A DNA stretch of 64,000 nt from Nymphaea colorata (GCF_008831285.2 NC_045148.1:1242001-1306000), one strand, 5' to 3'; shown: positions 1 through 14,019, counted from the first letter of the stretch. The notes: generated by a model not told the origin, from the sequence alone. Numbers and translations are program-made.

Positions 1-1163
1 GTAACTATGGGAACAATTATATATTAGACAGATTTGTATATATATATATATATATATAGATGCGTGTGTGTGTTTCGGGTCATGGTTTTTTTATGAAAAA
101 TGATTTTTGGGGGCTTCAAAACATAAGAAACGATGACCATTGATCTTTGAAAATTCGTCTCAGAGATTGCCATGTGGTCTAAATGAATGGCACTTATAAG
201 TGGACACTAGTAAACAATGAGTATTTACAGATCATACATATGCATTCATGTGGTTAAACTTTAGGAAAGAATTTGAAACTCACAAATTCAAATGGTCCCA
301 TCCCATTCCCTTCTTCCATTCAGGAACCACCAACACACATATATGAAGATTGTCTCTTGGTTTTAATCAAGTGAACCAAATATCGACCACAAGGAAGGAA
401 GTTTTTATGCTCTCAAAAAGATATTGACCTTTTCCTCTATTAGGAGCTTCCTACTCTCACATCTCTTCATCTAAACTATCAAGGTTGATATTGGTAAGAA
501 TCATCCAGATCAATTCCAAGTAATCAAATTATAAAGATTAAGTTGTTAATATAAAAGCTAATACTCTTTCTTCAAGAGTGCAAAATGTCATTCAAAGGTG
601 CGAAGGGAGAGAGAAAAAGAAAACAAATGAGTTCTGATGAAAAAACTTCTTGTTTCATTTAACGCCTTACCTTCCACATTTGTAATTTACTTCTCACTAT
701 CTGATTTCATCAAAATCTACATCATAGATGATTTCCATCAAGCATAGTATAAGGTGTGAGATTTATTATTTTTCAAAAATCCTATATCAAGTTGGGGATG
801 ATATAGATAATAGTGACTGTAAGATTTTCTTTAAACAAAATAAACAAGGGAGGAGTTGCAAAAGTTTAGATGATTCTAGAAATAGAAACCTTTTGGTTGA
901 ATAACAAATGTTTTTTTTTTTTTTTTTTTACTTCCAAGCACGCAACCGAAGTAAGCACGTCAACATTTTTTATTTTCTTTCTCCCCATTTCTCCGTCCCT
1001 GGGAAGGACCAGAGGAACCTCCCCACACCCAACCTAACGTCACCAAGCACCGTCCAAATGGGTAATTAAATTGGCCCCTAGAGGTCCTCTCTCCCCTTTC
1101 AAGAACACCACCCAAGTTTGACACAGCACCTTAAACTCGACCACGTCAACAAGTCAACTCACT

Positions 1164-1432
1164 GACCCGATAACTCGGTCATTTGCTGATCGAGTCCGAG
1201 TCATGGATTTGCCAACTATGTTACACAGTCATTGGCCTCAAAAGTCCGCACAATTTTGGGCTGATGTCATTGCCACCCCCGTCCTCCATTCAATCTTATG
1301 ACCCGGTAACTCGGTCATTTGCTGATCGGAGTCACAGAATTGCCAACTATGTTACACAGTCATTGGCCTCAAAAGTGGGCACAATTTTGGGCCGATGTCA
1401 TTGCCGCCCTTCCATCCAATCTTCTTCTGTCA
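1164..1432. repeat. tandem duplication, ~136-bp unit, two copies
   Basis: The block beginning GACCCGATAACTCGGTC at 1164 recurs at 1300 as GACCCGGTAACTCGGTC. The spacing is 136 bp. The copies share GCCAACTATGTTACACAGTC and CAATTTTGGG and differ by scattered substitutions and small indels. The divergence indicates an old duplication. The open frames crossing it are not supported as genes. Confidence 0.85.
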
Positions 1433-2502
1433 AGTCCCTTTCGGCGTCGGAGCGTGAAGGGTGACGACCGACGAAACGGGTCAACAGACGGAGAGACTGC
1501 ACTGGCTGAGCATCCTAAACTGGGTTTTAAAAAATGAAGCATGCCTTAGGATCATAATTCATGTTTATTGAAGGTGCTATGCGTATAATCCACATCCCTG
1601 GTTTGCATTGAAGAACAAAAAGTCAGATGCTTGTTCCGTACCCTGCCGCCTACCAGTGAACGCCATAAACTCATGCCTGTGGTCGGAGTAATCCCCAAGA
1701 ACTGTGCTTCTCAGTCGAGTACATATTAGGGGATTCCTGACGTTGATGCTCAATTTCGTCACTTCTTAAATGAAAGTCTGCAATCTGAGCTCATGACCAG
1801 CGTGGAATTGTTTGATATTTAATTCACAGCAGCGCAGTAGACTAAAGGGCCATGCATACGAGGGACCAGGTCTCTCATGGCGTGGTGGGTTGGTTTTCAC
1901 TATAAATGACTACCATACTTGATCGAAGAAAATGCGTTCAATATTTCTTGAGAATCGAAAATCTTGTTCATATATATATATATACACAAACACACACCCC
2001 CGACTGGCTAAGTATTTAAAAACTGTAGACAATTAGTGTACCAGTAAACCATAAACCATCATTATAACATAAACCATTGTTAGTGCTAATGTTGCATGAT
2101 GCTTTAGTAATTATCTTTAAATATTTTATTATTTTGGCAATATCTACTAACTATATACGTATATATTATATGGGCGATTCAATCTATCCGGATGTTACAT
2201 ATTGCTGGATATGATAACATCTATAAATTTGTCGTTAAGAAACAATCCCTGTATTGACATTGGTGAAGGTTTATAGCGGAGACACGGTTTGTGATTGTTT
2301 TAGCTATGATTTATGTTCCTTTTAGTGATGAACTTTTGAATTTTAATCATTCAAACAAATATATCTAGCATTCATCAGCATTGACTTTATGGATGGTTGA
2401 TGTCAAGTTACTTGTATTACTATGGTTACCATATTTTTACTTTAATTATTGTATTGATTTTGCTTCTTATGATCTGTCCAATGGGGCAATGCTTACATAA
2501 TC

Positions 2503-2506
<4 letters not shown>

Positions 2507-2557
<51 letters not shown>
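2507..2557. repeat. (AT)n microsatellite
   Basis: About 25 uninterrupted AT dinucleotides. Confidence 0.97.
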
Positions 2558-2560
<3 letters not shown>

Positions 2561-2885
2561 TTACATAATTCGAGGTGTCGTGCACTATTGTTATTGAAGT
2601 ACCGGAAAATCAAGATGCAATGATTTAACGCACGTACCAGAAGTTAGCCATGCCTTTTTAGAGTTTATAATTTGGACTCCTAGCTTTTGAAATCGAATTT
2701 AGATCCGACTTGGATAATTGGAACCTATGTCCATATACAATCCATTTTGAGCCTTCATCATCAGATGTCATATGGAATTTGAATTATATAAGTATATACT
2801 AATTTATATTTGATGACCATATTCAACTAAGTAAATTCAAAATTAGATAAACATGTGGCTGCATACATGTATGTACGTTTTATAA

Positions 2886-3306
2886 AGGATGTCAATAAGT
2901 CCGATTTCAATTTGATACCCAATCAAACTGCTTAAAAAATCACATATTAAACAAAATGATAGGAACTAAAAAAAAAAACAGATTGTATCCAAACTTGAAA
3001 AAAAAAAAACGTATCCAACTGAATTTAAAATTTAAATTAATAGATTGTGTCTATTTTTAGATATTATCTCATATCCAATTTATCCACACTTTGAAAATTG
3101 CATCTTAATGTATTGTAAGTTGAATTCTAATTCAGACATGAATCTAAAAATTTGGATTCAGATCAAATCCGAATAGCAATATATCAGATATGGTATAAAC
3201 ATTTCTGCATTCATATTCGAATGTGAACTCTAATATGGATTTACGATACACAAAACAACCATACAAAGTATATCTGATACAAATGCAAATCTATTTGACA
3301 ACCCTA
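2886..3306. mobile_element. MITE-like dispersed repeat, TAGGGATGT family
   Basis: The left end reads AGGATGTCAATAAG. The right end reads CTATTTGACAACCCTA, whose complement is TAGGGTTGTCAAATAG, so the two ends form an imperfect terminal inverted repeat. The interior is rich in GGATTTGGAT/ATCCAAAT words, as in the similar element at 55480-55919. No target-site duplication could be defined, so the hAT-like label is an inference from the TAGGG(N)TGTCAA-type ends. Confidence 0.5.
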
Positions 3307-4027
3307 CCTTTGGCATTGAGGTAATATGAAAAGATTTTAACTGGCTTTGTGTTGGATTTACTATCTCCAAATGCAAACATAGTGAAGTCCCATTGAGGTT
3401 AATGGCATTAATATCATTGGCAAATGTTTACATTTAAAAATTAACGGAACTTTTTCTATATAAATAAAATAAATTTTGTGGGCTAATGCGAAGACTATTA
3501 TCCATCTCGGCCACTGGTAAGAAGCTTTTCTTTTCTTTTAATCAGAACTTCTAATTCAGTCGGCTATTACAGTGGTAAGTTGAACTAGCGCCCTAAACAT
3601 GCACCTTCTAAGTCGGGGTCTACCTGGAAAACTGCGGCTGGCGCTTGCAAAGAATAGAAAATAACGGAGAACTTATGGCCAGTTATAACTTGTCCCTTGA
3701 CAATGACAGACACGTCGAGCACCTGTTTGACTACGACCTGCTCTGGTTGTCCTAATGCGTCGCATTTCTAGGTTCCGCGTGCGAAGAAGTTTTCTCCCCT
3801 TTGACTTGCGGGCCGTTGTCAAAAAGAGATGGACGTCAGGGACATTGAACATTACACGTTCATCAACACGAGCCCTTTAAGGGCGTGTTTGAATGCGATA
3901 AAGTGTCATGAGACACCCGATCTCATATGTCCACTCATGAATGAGATATGGGTGTTTGAGACGTGTCCGTCACCTTGTGGTGGGAGTTCATGCATTGTCC
4001 AACATAGTGTCCACCTACAGTTAAGTT

Positions 4028-4289
4028 TGGGCATCGGGCCAGGTCCTTTGTACCTGGTCTAACCAGGCTTGAAGTGTATCGGGTCTTGGCCCGATTGATG
4101 GGACTTGATTCCGTCTAATATGTTTTTTTAATAATATTTTTATTTTTATAATGATATATATTTTATTATGATTAATTGTGTTTATGTATTATTTTAAATT
4201 TTAAAAAATATTTTTTCTTTTAATCGTGCTGAGTTTGGGTTCGAGCTTGGTTCAGATGTTGGGCTGCAGTTACGAGCCCGATGCCTAGG
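4028..4289. mobile_element. possible MITE with GGCATCGGGC inverted ends
   Basis: TTGGGCATCGGGCCAG at the left faces CGAGCCCGATGCCTAGG at the right; the complement of the right end is CCTAGGCATCGGGCTCG. That gives about 10 matched bases. The interior is AT-rich with short GC-rich ends. No target-site duplication was seen and the boundaries are tentative. Confidence 0.4.
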
Positions 4290-4844
4290 CCTATATAGTG
4301 CAGCTCGATGAGTTGAGCTTGACTCATATAGGCAAGTTCGAGCTTGGCCCATTGATAAAACAACCAAATACAAGCTTAAAACTGAGTTCATCTACTTAAA
4401 AACGTCAAATGAAAGGAATTGGTAGGCTTAACTCATTTGAATGGATTAAGCTCCACTAATTGCATCGGATATGCATACATCTTTATGTGGTATGGTTTCT
4501 GGAAAAATGTTTTAATTAGGTTCAATGACACGTTTGATTAAAGGAAAAAGGTTTAGTTTTAAAAGTATGTAAAACAATTTTTTTTTTATTGAAATAAGCC
4601 CGTTGGAGGATATGAAACAAATGGCTGGAGCCAACCAACATGTAAATAAATGGCTGTGTGTACAACTGCCCACACGAGTCCAAGTGTGGCTGATCTGCAG
4701 CTGATTTAGAGTGCCAAATTGAACCAGAAAACTAAAATTGGTTTCAATCTTGGATCATCTTGTCAAGTTTCAACCTATTGTCCAAGACGCATATGATCTA
4801 GCAGCCGTTAAAAAAGATTTTCTGGAGAGGCACTCATTCGGAGA

Positions 4845-4846
<2 letters not shown>

Positions 4847-4925
<79 letters not shown>
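4847..4925. repeat. (TA)n microsatellite
   Basis: About 39 TA dinucleotides without interruption. The Ile-Tyr-repeat open frames on both strands here are artefacts of this tract. Confidence 0.97.
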
Positions 4926-4927
<2 letters not shown>

Positions 4928-7194
4928 AACAGTTAATATGAAAATACTGCCGACACCAAGCTCCGTAGGTCAATGCGTCCAAAGTTTATAAAGAACGCGA
5001 AATCCGACAGGATTAAATGGATAGATGGCGCTGGGCCTCACAAACCACATTTGAATCTTACTTTGCATGCAATAAAATCCGAGCTTTTTTGTTATTTTAT
5101 GGAAGTGTGTCGTCGATTAAGGCATACGATCAATGGACACAAGTCATAAGGGCTCACCTTCTATTTCTCCTTCATTAATTAAAAAGTGTTCAAGTGGAGG
5201 GAAGATGAACAGCTTCTTATTTGCCTCGAGCTCAAACTCGGAGTGCAATGGAGATCTTAACTGCAGCCGGCACTAGGGCCCCGCTCTGATTTTGCAGCTT
5301 GAATGAGTTTTTAATATTTTAATGTAGAAAAAAAAAAACTTAGGATCTTGATAATCCTAACTTTGGTTTTATCCTTTTCAACTGTTTGGTAGATCATCAA
5401 TTTTTTGAAATCTAGAACAAAACAGTTATATTTGAGATTGACCTTATAAAATTTTCTCCAAACGTTGGTTCTTCCAAAAGATTTTTATGTTACATATGAA
5501 TTTAAACATTTAATTTGCATCCATTCATGCAATCGAGTCTGTATAAAACAGCCTAAAAACGATGAATTTAAATGTCAAACGCACTTTTTCTCTCGCGTGC
5601 ATTGTTGTGCCACTAAAGGAGGCTGTTGAAAATTCAATAAGGACGGTGACGAGGGTAACAGGAACACACCGGTTGTACAGTAGCTGCACCAATTGTACAT
5701 TTGCAGAACTGTACATAAACAAGCACTGAAGGGCAGCAATATCTTCGCAGAACAAGAATACATGAGAGTAGTGAAGGCATTGACAAAATCAAGTAATAAA
5801 ATTTGAAAAACATTTACACCAATTGATGCCTTGTGTCATTGGAAAAATATGTACCACTTATTGAATATCATGCAAGGTTTGCATACACGCATACGCACTA
5901 TCTACGAACTATGCAACTGGAGTTGCAAATTCTAGCTCATAAGTTACTAAGAATTAGCCAAAATTTTTAAAGTCAACTGTCAAAATGTTAATGTCTCTGA
6001 AAATTGAAGTCACGAAGTACGACACTGATAATAGGCAATGGGAATTAATGGTTCTTGATTTTCAGGTGTTCTTCTTTTCAAAATCTTTTTCGCTTTTGTT
6101 CTATTTTATACGTCTAGTTGGAATACATGCACCAAGAAATGTGGATTCTCTGAAGCACCTTGAGCCATTTGATCAACATATAAAGTTAATACTCACAAGT
6201 TATGCTGGGTAAAACAGATCTGTGAAAAGATAGACAGCAGGACTTGTAAGATCCATGTTAGATCCACTAACTGGTAGGCGGTTGCTTGTGTACCAGAGGT
6301 TTATCAAGGATTACCTCTTCGTACAACACCATCTAGTGGTCTGTGATCATACTACGTATGTGTTATAATGTTTGCTTTATAAAATTAATTGGAAGAACAT
6401 AACCTTTTTCTTTGAAGATTAGAGAACATGAAATAGAGATTGTTCCGTACCACGGGCGATCCATCATTTTCCATATGATTAGAAGATTGATGAAATATTG
6501 GCTACGATAATCATGTTGGCATTATATGCAATTGCACCAAATCAACTTCTTTTAGTTCGATCGCTTTCGGTTGAGTGCTATATGCACTACATACGGGTGA
6601 TTGTCTGTGGAAGTGGAAAGACGACCCCATTTGTTGGATGGGGAAGACTATCACTAAACTCTTTAATTCCATCTGACCCAAAAAGAAAGGAAGAAAAGAA
6701 AAAGAAAAAGAAAATTTAGCTTTTGGTTTTTCTATTGTTTCGAGAGAAGTCTAATCCCACAACGCCAGCAGAAAATCATCCCGTCACGTGAACTCCGCTT
6801 TCGTCACGAATTGTTCTTCCTCTTACTTTTTCTTTCTGCGAAAAGTAAAATTGTTTGTTTCAAAGTCTACATAATGAGGGTTGGGGTTGGTGAAAGAAAA
6901 TTTTTATGTATTGGCAACTAAGGCAGGAAAACAAGTGAGAGGAATCATGCAGCGTTGGAAGATCAGCTATTGGCCGTGTGTTTGCATTTACGCGGTAGAC
7001 AGTCTGGGTGTGACTCGCAGGTGGACATCCAAATGGCTTCCACAAAAACTACACGTGTTGAGATCCAGCATCTGATGAACCATCATTATTGCTTGTTTGA
7101 TCATATCTCGAAAATTAATTACAGGTGCTTCTCACTCTCTCTGTGTATAATATATGTATATCCAAAAAGAGAGAGTGAGAGGCTCAAATTTGCC

Positions 7195-7781
7195 AGCTGC
7201 TAAGTGTTGTTGGATGAATTGTTTTTATTACCCGTTGTTAAAAAGTATCTCGACAGGTGCATTGGCCATTATTTTTATTTGACCACAGTTTTTCAAGGCT
7301 TTTAGCAGCAGTTTTGAGATTCTTAGCGACGGAAAGTTAAAAAAAATTACCTGGCAATTGAACCTGGTTATACGGGTCATGCTGGTTATGGTTTATGAAT
7401 TTTCGTAGGTTATTGTCATTAAAGACTGAAAAACCTCTTATGCACGCTGAAAAAGATTTTTGTTTTCTAATAATAAAATTGGAAATGAAAAAAGATAAAA
7501 ACGATTATGGAGGACATTTCCTTTTAAAATAAATTACCAAAATGTTTTTCCTTCCTTTCCTATGCCCAGCGCATGTAACTTTGGCAACACTAGACGATTG
7601 GCATATTACAATATCTTTTTCTCTCTAATTGAAATATGCCAGTTGCCGTATTTTAGCAGATAACTTTTTGCCTTAAAAAACCGCGGTCAAACAAAAATGT
7701 TGCTAATGCTAATGCACCTATAGCAACCGTTTTCAACGGCAAAATTTGTAAAAAAAATTCATCCAGTAATACACAACAGCT
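7195..7781. mobile_element. non-autonomous transposon-like element with long imperfect TIRs
   Basis: The left end AGCTGCTAAGTGTTG, followed by GGATGAATTG and CCGTTGTTAAAA, matches the complement of the right end: AGCTGTTGTGTATTA, then GGATGAATTT and CCGTTGAAAACGG. The inverted arms therefore share several blocks over about 50 bp. The interior has no coding potential. No target-site duplication was established. A MULE-like or CACTA-related MITE are both possible. Confidence 0.5.
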
Positions 7782-8583
7782 ATTGGATTCTTCCGACTGT
7801 CCGTCTTACACATGCAATCCAACGCGCACAGCATGTGTGTGCAAGACATTCGGATGGACAGAGGAAGATGAGTTAACAACATATTTTTCTATTTCTGCAA
7901 CACTAATCATGTAGATATCTTTTTTTCATGGTTAAAACATTGAGAAAGTTCAAGCAAATCAACATAAAAATCATATACAGGATGAGTTTATAAGCTTCTA
8001 AAGGCTGGTCATTAAGCTTTTCTAAAATGTTCATTATAAAAGTAATATATGGATTCGTGATATGTTGGTTAGGAAGATGACATCCATATGAGGAGTGATA
8101 AAGTTTAGTATTTTTTCGAGTTTATCGCGATATTTTTGACGGGGAGAAACAACATTTAGAATTTTATTGCTATGTGCATTTTCTGCAATCCGAATTTCCA
8201 GATATGTGTATATATGGGACACGGCTTACCTTGATCAGCAGCAATGACTGTTTATCGAGTGTGCATCAAATTAGGTGCATTCCTAAGGTCGACAACGTCT
8301 TCCTCCAACGTTGATTCTAACATCCACGTTCATCTAAAGGCTGCATTTTTTCCTCAAAAATAGTGTTAAAGAAAGTCAGAGCTCTCCCCCTTCTAAGAAA
8401 GTCACTTTTCTTGCCTAGATTTCCTTTTTTGTGATATGCACTTTCTTGATTTATCACTTCAGATCCAGTGGGTGTAGTTTCCTTTTTGCTAATATTGTGC
8501 TAAATTGATTTGTCATGATCTTCTCCATCCGTTGAGCTGCTATTCTGAAATTGTGTACAACTGTCATCAGATTGTGCGTTAAC

Positions 8584-8594
8584 ATTCCCCCTTC
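8584..8594 (-). other. putative polypurine tract and LTR edge of copia element
   Basis: On the minus strand GAAGGGGGAA is followed directly by TGTTAACGCAC. This is the usual arrangement of a polypurine tract abutting the TG start of a 3' LTR, and it lies just downstream of the RNase H remnant. If correct, the 3' LTR extends to lower coordinates from 8584. Its far end could not be fixed. Confidence 0.45.
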
Positions 8595-11165
8595 AATCTC
8601 GAGGGTAGATTTTGTCTAAGGCCGAGATTATGTTGTCAAATGGGAGTGAGGCAAGGGCTTTGTAAACAAATCTGTAAGCCGGTGAGTGGACCAGATGTAT
8701 TGAGTGACTAATGATCCAAGAGCCACCTTTTCTCTTACAAAATGAAAATCAAGCTCAATGTGCTTCATCCGGGAGTGATTAGCCGTTTTGATGGTGGATT
8801 GCAAAGCAGAAATGTTGTCACATAACAACAGTGGTGGCTGGGAGAGAAAAAGACCAAGATCTCTATGGATGAAAGTTATTCAAGTTAGTTGTGTTGTTGT
8901 TGTTGCAACGGCATGGTATTTAGCTTCGCAAGATGATCGAGCAACACTGTATTGTTTCTTAAAAGCCCAGGATATGCGATTGGATCCCAAAAAGGTGCAA
9001 TAGCTTGTTGTAGACCGGCGAATGGAGAAGCACTCGGTGCAATCTGCATCAAAATAAGCTTGAATGGACAATTTTTTGGGCTTAAAGAATTGCATTCCAA
9101 AAGATATATTGCCCTAAATGTAGCAAAAAATTCATTTAAGCAACTGAATGTGTCGTATAGAAGGGACATGCATAAACTGAGACACATAATTAACAGCATA
9201 AGTGATGTCTAGTCGCGTAAATGTAAGATATTGCAAAGTGCCAACAAAACTGTGATACAAAGTAGCATTGGGATAAGCTGTTTCTAGAGTGCATATGCTA
9301 GAAACATTAGCAACCATTGGTGTAGCAGTTGATCTACAGGATTATATTTGTGCTTGTTCTAGAATCTCCAAAGCATGAAGCCTTGCTAGTTGAGAACCAG
9401 GCCGTAAGCAAAGCGTTGAACTTGAGTGCCTAAAAAATAATCTAATTCCTCAAAGATCATTCATAGCAAAGGTACACGATACTTGCTTTTGAAAGGTGGC
9501 AAGAAAAATTGGACAGCTACCAGTGAGAATAATATCATCCACATATAATAAAAGTATAGTCACCGTTGATTCTTGGAGTCAAACAAATAAAGAGGGATCG
9601 GCGGAACTGGCTTGAAAATTGTGAGAGAATAAAAACTGAACAAAACGATCATACCATGCTCATGAGGCATGTTTATGGCCATATAATGCTCGATTTAATT
9701 TTCAAACATGATAAAGAAATTGTTCATCTTTGAGACCAGGAGGCTGCTCAGTGAATATAGTTTCAGTCAAATAACCATTCAAGAATGCATTCTTGACATC
9801 TAATTGTTTAAGAGGCCAGCTGTTCATGAGAGCAATAGAAAAAAACGATCTGAATAATTGCTCGTTTAATAAATGGTGAAAAGGTTTCAAGAAAATCCAC
9901 GCCTTCAACCTGAGTATAGCCTTGCGCTACTAGTTGTGCTTTATGTCTATCAGCATGGCCAGCATTGTTTAATTTTGTTTTGTAAACCCATCGGCTGCCA
10001 ATAATGTGCATGGAGGGATCTCAAGGTACCAAAGTCCATGTCTCATTTGCGATCATTGCTGCCATTTCATCCTCCATAGCTTTTCTCCAACCAGGGTGTT
10101 TAAGGGCAATGGAAATATGTTTTGGTTCCGTGGAACATAGGTAGTTAATAGGTATTTGGGATTGGGTTTAACAATGCCATTTTGAGAACGTGTAACCATA
10201 GGATGAGAATGTCAAGTAGGTATCTGATAAGGGAGGAGGTGAGATCCAAGAAGGCAAGCTAGGTGATAGTGAGTGTAGGGGAGGCGAGTCTGGTGGGGAG
10301 GAAATTAAAGGAGTGGGTATGACTAATGGTTGTGGTTGAGAATCCATATGATCAATAGGATAAGGTTCTGGTTTACTATTACGAAGTAGGGCAAGATCAT
10401 GTGGGTTCAGTTTGAGTAGCGATAGGAAAACATGACACAAGATCAAGAGCAAAACTATAATTCAGCGGTGCTCTAGCAGAACCTTGATTGAAATTTGAAA
10501 GGAAAGCATTTTTCGTCAAACACAACGTGTCTTGAAATAAAACACGATTTGTCAAAAGATAAAAACAATGATATCCTTTGTGTTGATCACTATACCCTAT
10601 AAAGACACATGGTAAATATTTGGGTTCAAATTTGTATTTGTTGTAACTCTTAATGTAGGAAAAACATCTACACCTGAATGTCCGTAGACAAGAATAATCT
10701 GGTGGTTTTTAAGTAAACTCTCATATAGGTTTTGCATTTGTAGCCGATTTATGTGCCATATAATTGTTGAAAAAACTTCCACCCAATAGTTTGCTGGTAA
10801 ATTACTATGAGAAAGTAGAGTTAATCCATGTTCAGTACCTGACTTGTGTTTCCACTCCCCCAATCCATTTTGTTTGGATTTTTTGGGACAAGCCATGAGA
10901 TGTTTGATTCCATATTCTTTTAAATAAGAGAGAAATGCAACGCTATTAAATTCACCACCCTCATCGCTTTGAAAATTTTTTACAGATCTTCCAAATTGCG
11001 TTGTCACCATCTTATGAAATTCTATAAATTTTGTGAAAAAATCAGACTTTGTTTCTAATGGATAGATCCAAGAGTATCTAGAATGTTGATCAACAGTGAG
11101 AATGATTTTCAGACACTTGACATTTAATAAGAGAAACAAATTTCCTAATGAAATACTCAACCCAG
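8585..11165 (-). pseudogene. degenerate Ty1/copia retrotransposon body (integrase-RT-RNase H)
   Basis: The domain order on the minus strand is integrase, proline/serine-rich linker, reverse transcriptase, RNase H. Integrase INT before RT is diagnostic of Ty1/copia. The integrase piece (10597-11160) keeps VDQHSRY, QSDEGGEF and a QNGLGEWKH version of the third catalytic block. RT fragments include GSRWVYKTK, LDVKNAFLNG and the YVDD catalytic box at 9535-9546. RNase H remnants include RRSTTSYCTFLG, ARSSCEAKY and HRLTDLFTKPLP. Frameshifts and stops break the frame, for example between 9.8 and 9.9 kb and near 9.4 kb, so no polyprotein can be made. Gag, protease and a 5' LTR were not found beyond 11165, so the element is truncated at its 5' side. 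It is probably non-functional. Confidence 0.9.
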
Positions 11166-13918
11166 GTGGTGGGACCCTTCTCCCATTATTTCAGGTGCAT
11201 GTCCAAGGAATGGTCCCATTAGTGATGGCAGACATATTATCATTTAGCAGATGAGCCTTTTATTGTTTTCTCTGCATGTACTTAGTGAGAGTATCATATT
11301 CCATCACTCATTCCTTCTGGTGAACAAGAGTTTAACGACCCACCACCACTCCAAGCATTCTAAGTTAGTGTTACCTATTTTCTTTTTAACCATTATAGGA
11401 AGGGCATTTTCAATGTGTGAACCTTTCTAGTCGTTTCGTTATGCACTAGGTACAAATTGTGGTGATCCTTTCAAAGGCATAAGTAGGTCTCCAATGGTTT
11501 GGGTCCGGGGTTGGTGGACAGTCAGTTTTTAGTTCACTATCGCTATAAGTGTCATTCAAATTCAGATAATTTTGAATGGGGTTGGTCGTCGTGAATTGTC
11601 TGCAACTCAACTGTACCCGTTGTGAATGAGCAAAAATGTTACTACATTTATTTACTGGAAATAATTAAAATGAACATATTGGAGGATATTAATTAGTTTG
11701 CCACCTATTCGATTGAAGCCTGCTTTTTCAATGCAAAGGGATGATGAAGCCACCAGCTCCCAAGACTCTAGTCTTTCCAAAAGCTCAACGGAATTTATAT
11801 TTTTTAGATATGTTTGAGGTGAATGCTAATTGCTGTAACATTTAATTGGAAATAAATGAATTTTTAAAGTTGTTGTAGGTATCGAACAACATGACCTGCT
11901 TTTATTACTGTTTGACATTAATGGAGGCTCTTAGCAGTGAGAGAATGCTACTAGGATACGTGGAACTAAAAATATAATTCTATTTGCTACCTGTTCGCTA
12001 GCTCTCTTCCTTTTGTGGATCGTGGTCACAATTTTGCAAAAGCCACTTTTTTGTAAGTGGTGGGTCTGGTTATTATTGAGGATTGAGATGAATCAATAAT
12101 TTCAAGACCAATGCCGTGTTTATCGTAAGCAAGAACATCCAGGCGAGCAAGAGCAATATTGCATTGCTCGGACAAGAGTTGGAGTTGTTCCATTTCCTTT
12201 TACATCCAGGGTCCAACAAGGCTACGTTGCTACCTGGTATGCTTTTAGTGTAGGTGAACTAACGAACTAATGAGCTAATATGACTCTTTCATAATATTGA
12301 GGCATAATGTTCATGAGAACCCAAAGGATAGTGTTTGATTTCAGTGCCACCATCACAACCATATATTCTATGCCCATTTGAGCGTAAGTAGGACAAGCTA
12401 ATCAATTAGGTTTAAATGTAAATCCAACAAGTACCCATAATCACAGATATTTCCTAAGACAAGAACATGACATTTTAAGATAGTCAAGTTCTATACATAT
12501 TATTTTGGTTCCTATACATTAAAAATGTATTCAACTGGCGTAGGCTTTAACATTCATATGCAAAATTTTTATTTGATCTTAACCGGTACCGGATTCAGGT
12601 TCTGTTGCCAAAACCGTATATAAAATCAAAACCAAGATTCGACTAAATTAAAATCAGATATGCATGTCTTGTCATATCCCGGGGAGAGTTGAGATCTTTA
12701 ACTAGGTCAGGCCCGCCAATGGACAGTTAGACAAATAATTCATTGGGTGGCTCTAAGTGGGTCTTTAAGTGAGTTTTCTTTTCCTTTCTTTTTTTTTGGG
12801 TGCATTTTTGTTTGTATCAGGTGCATGTCCATATAAGCACCTTCACCATGGAAAAAGCAGTGAAATGGTAACCAAATGCACTCTGTGGACAGATTGATGG
12901 CGACATCTGAAGTTTGGCAGTACCGTACCTGCCACGGCAAGTTGGTATGAAATTTGTTAATGCAATTAACAACGAACTTACCTGGTCGACAAGAAATTAT
13001 AGAAGCTTTAATGGCATGACTACCTTTCTTCCATGATTCGTCCCTGTATATTAATATGGTTGATTTGCTCCTTTTGAAACTGAAAAAAAGAATTAGTTCC
13101 ACATTCCAAAAGCTGTACTAAAACCCTACTCCGACAGACATGGATTTAAGCCGCAAAAGTGCAGAAACGCATTCTGCTGAATCCAAATTCATACGTTCTG
13201 CAATTCAAGCCTTAAGAGAGAGGGAGAAAGAGTGGAAAGGCGCCATGTACTTGTTTGTAACATCATAAGGTCACGTAGCACGGAGCTCGATGAGTGGCTT
13301 AACATGTCTCTGGCCACTCGTTGGTGTTTACTACAAGCTGTCTTCTTTGGAATGCACAATGCTTCGTGAATGTGTCGCAAGGGTTACATTCATGAATTAT
13401 ACTGGATCTCAAACAATACGAACTTCTTCTTATACTTCGGATTTGAGATCCCATACGATTTGAGATCATGGGGAATCTCAGATCTACATCAGACCTACCT
13501 CCCTTCCAACTTTACATCTGATTTTTTCGTTATAAATTGAGGATCTCAATTCTTTTTCTTTTGCATAGTGGTAAAATCCACGATTCGTTTACACCGTGAG
13601 TCCCACATTTCAGATATGAGACAGAAGATTATCAAACGCACACTTTTAACCCTTAAGGTTACAGTAATCGAACGTGTAATCTCTTAACAACAAGGCTAAG
13701 CTTGCAAACTAAGGTGGAACGAGCCATTTCCTTGTCCAATTTTGTTCTTTTGGATGAAGGCCTACTACGTACTCAATATTTAGAATTTACATGCACTTCT
13801 TTCGGCCACCTCGACGAGTGAAGCCACCAGGGCATTTAAGGACTTGAAAAATCCGAAATTTTAATTCGAAAGATCACAATTGACTCATGAGATAAGTAGT
13901 TAGGTGAGGATAGAGCAC

Positions 13919-13922
<4 letters not shown>

Positions 13923-14001
<79 letters not shown>
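13923..14001. repeat. (AT)n microsatellite
   Basis: About 39 AT dinucleotides, with a putative MITE starting about 20 bp downstream. Confidence 0.97.
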
Positions 14002-14004
<3 letters not shown>

Positions 14005-14019
14005 ACAAAAGCCTTGTTA

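Larger units (their letters stand above)
1..8200. other. gene-free intergenic region with repeats
   Basis: I see no exon structure or recognisable protein similarity on either strand here. The short open frames look like noise in AT-rich DNA, and some simply run through (TA)n tracts. What can be supported is listed separately: the 136-bp tandem duplication near 1.2 kb, (TA)n arrays at 2.5 and 4.85 kb, inverted-repeat elements at 2.9-3.3 and 4.0-4.3 kb, and a long-TIR element at 7.2-7.8 kb. A poly-T run lies at about 910-929. Confidence 0.6.

Noticed and set aside
4738-4982. Open frames encoding Ile-Tyr repeats
   Set aside because: They are translations of the (TA)n microsatellite; the same applies at 13874, 21567, 22609, 58426 and 61494.
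12740-13102. 120-codon open frame, minus strand
   Set aside because: No recognisable domain, splice context or promoter; composition like translated non-coding DNA.
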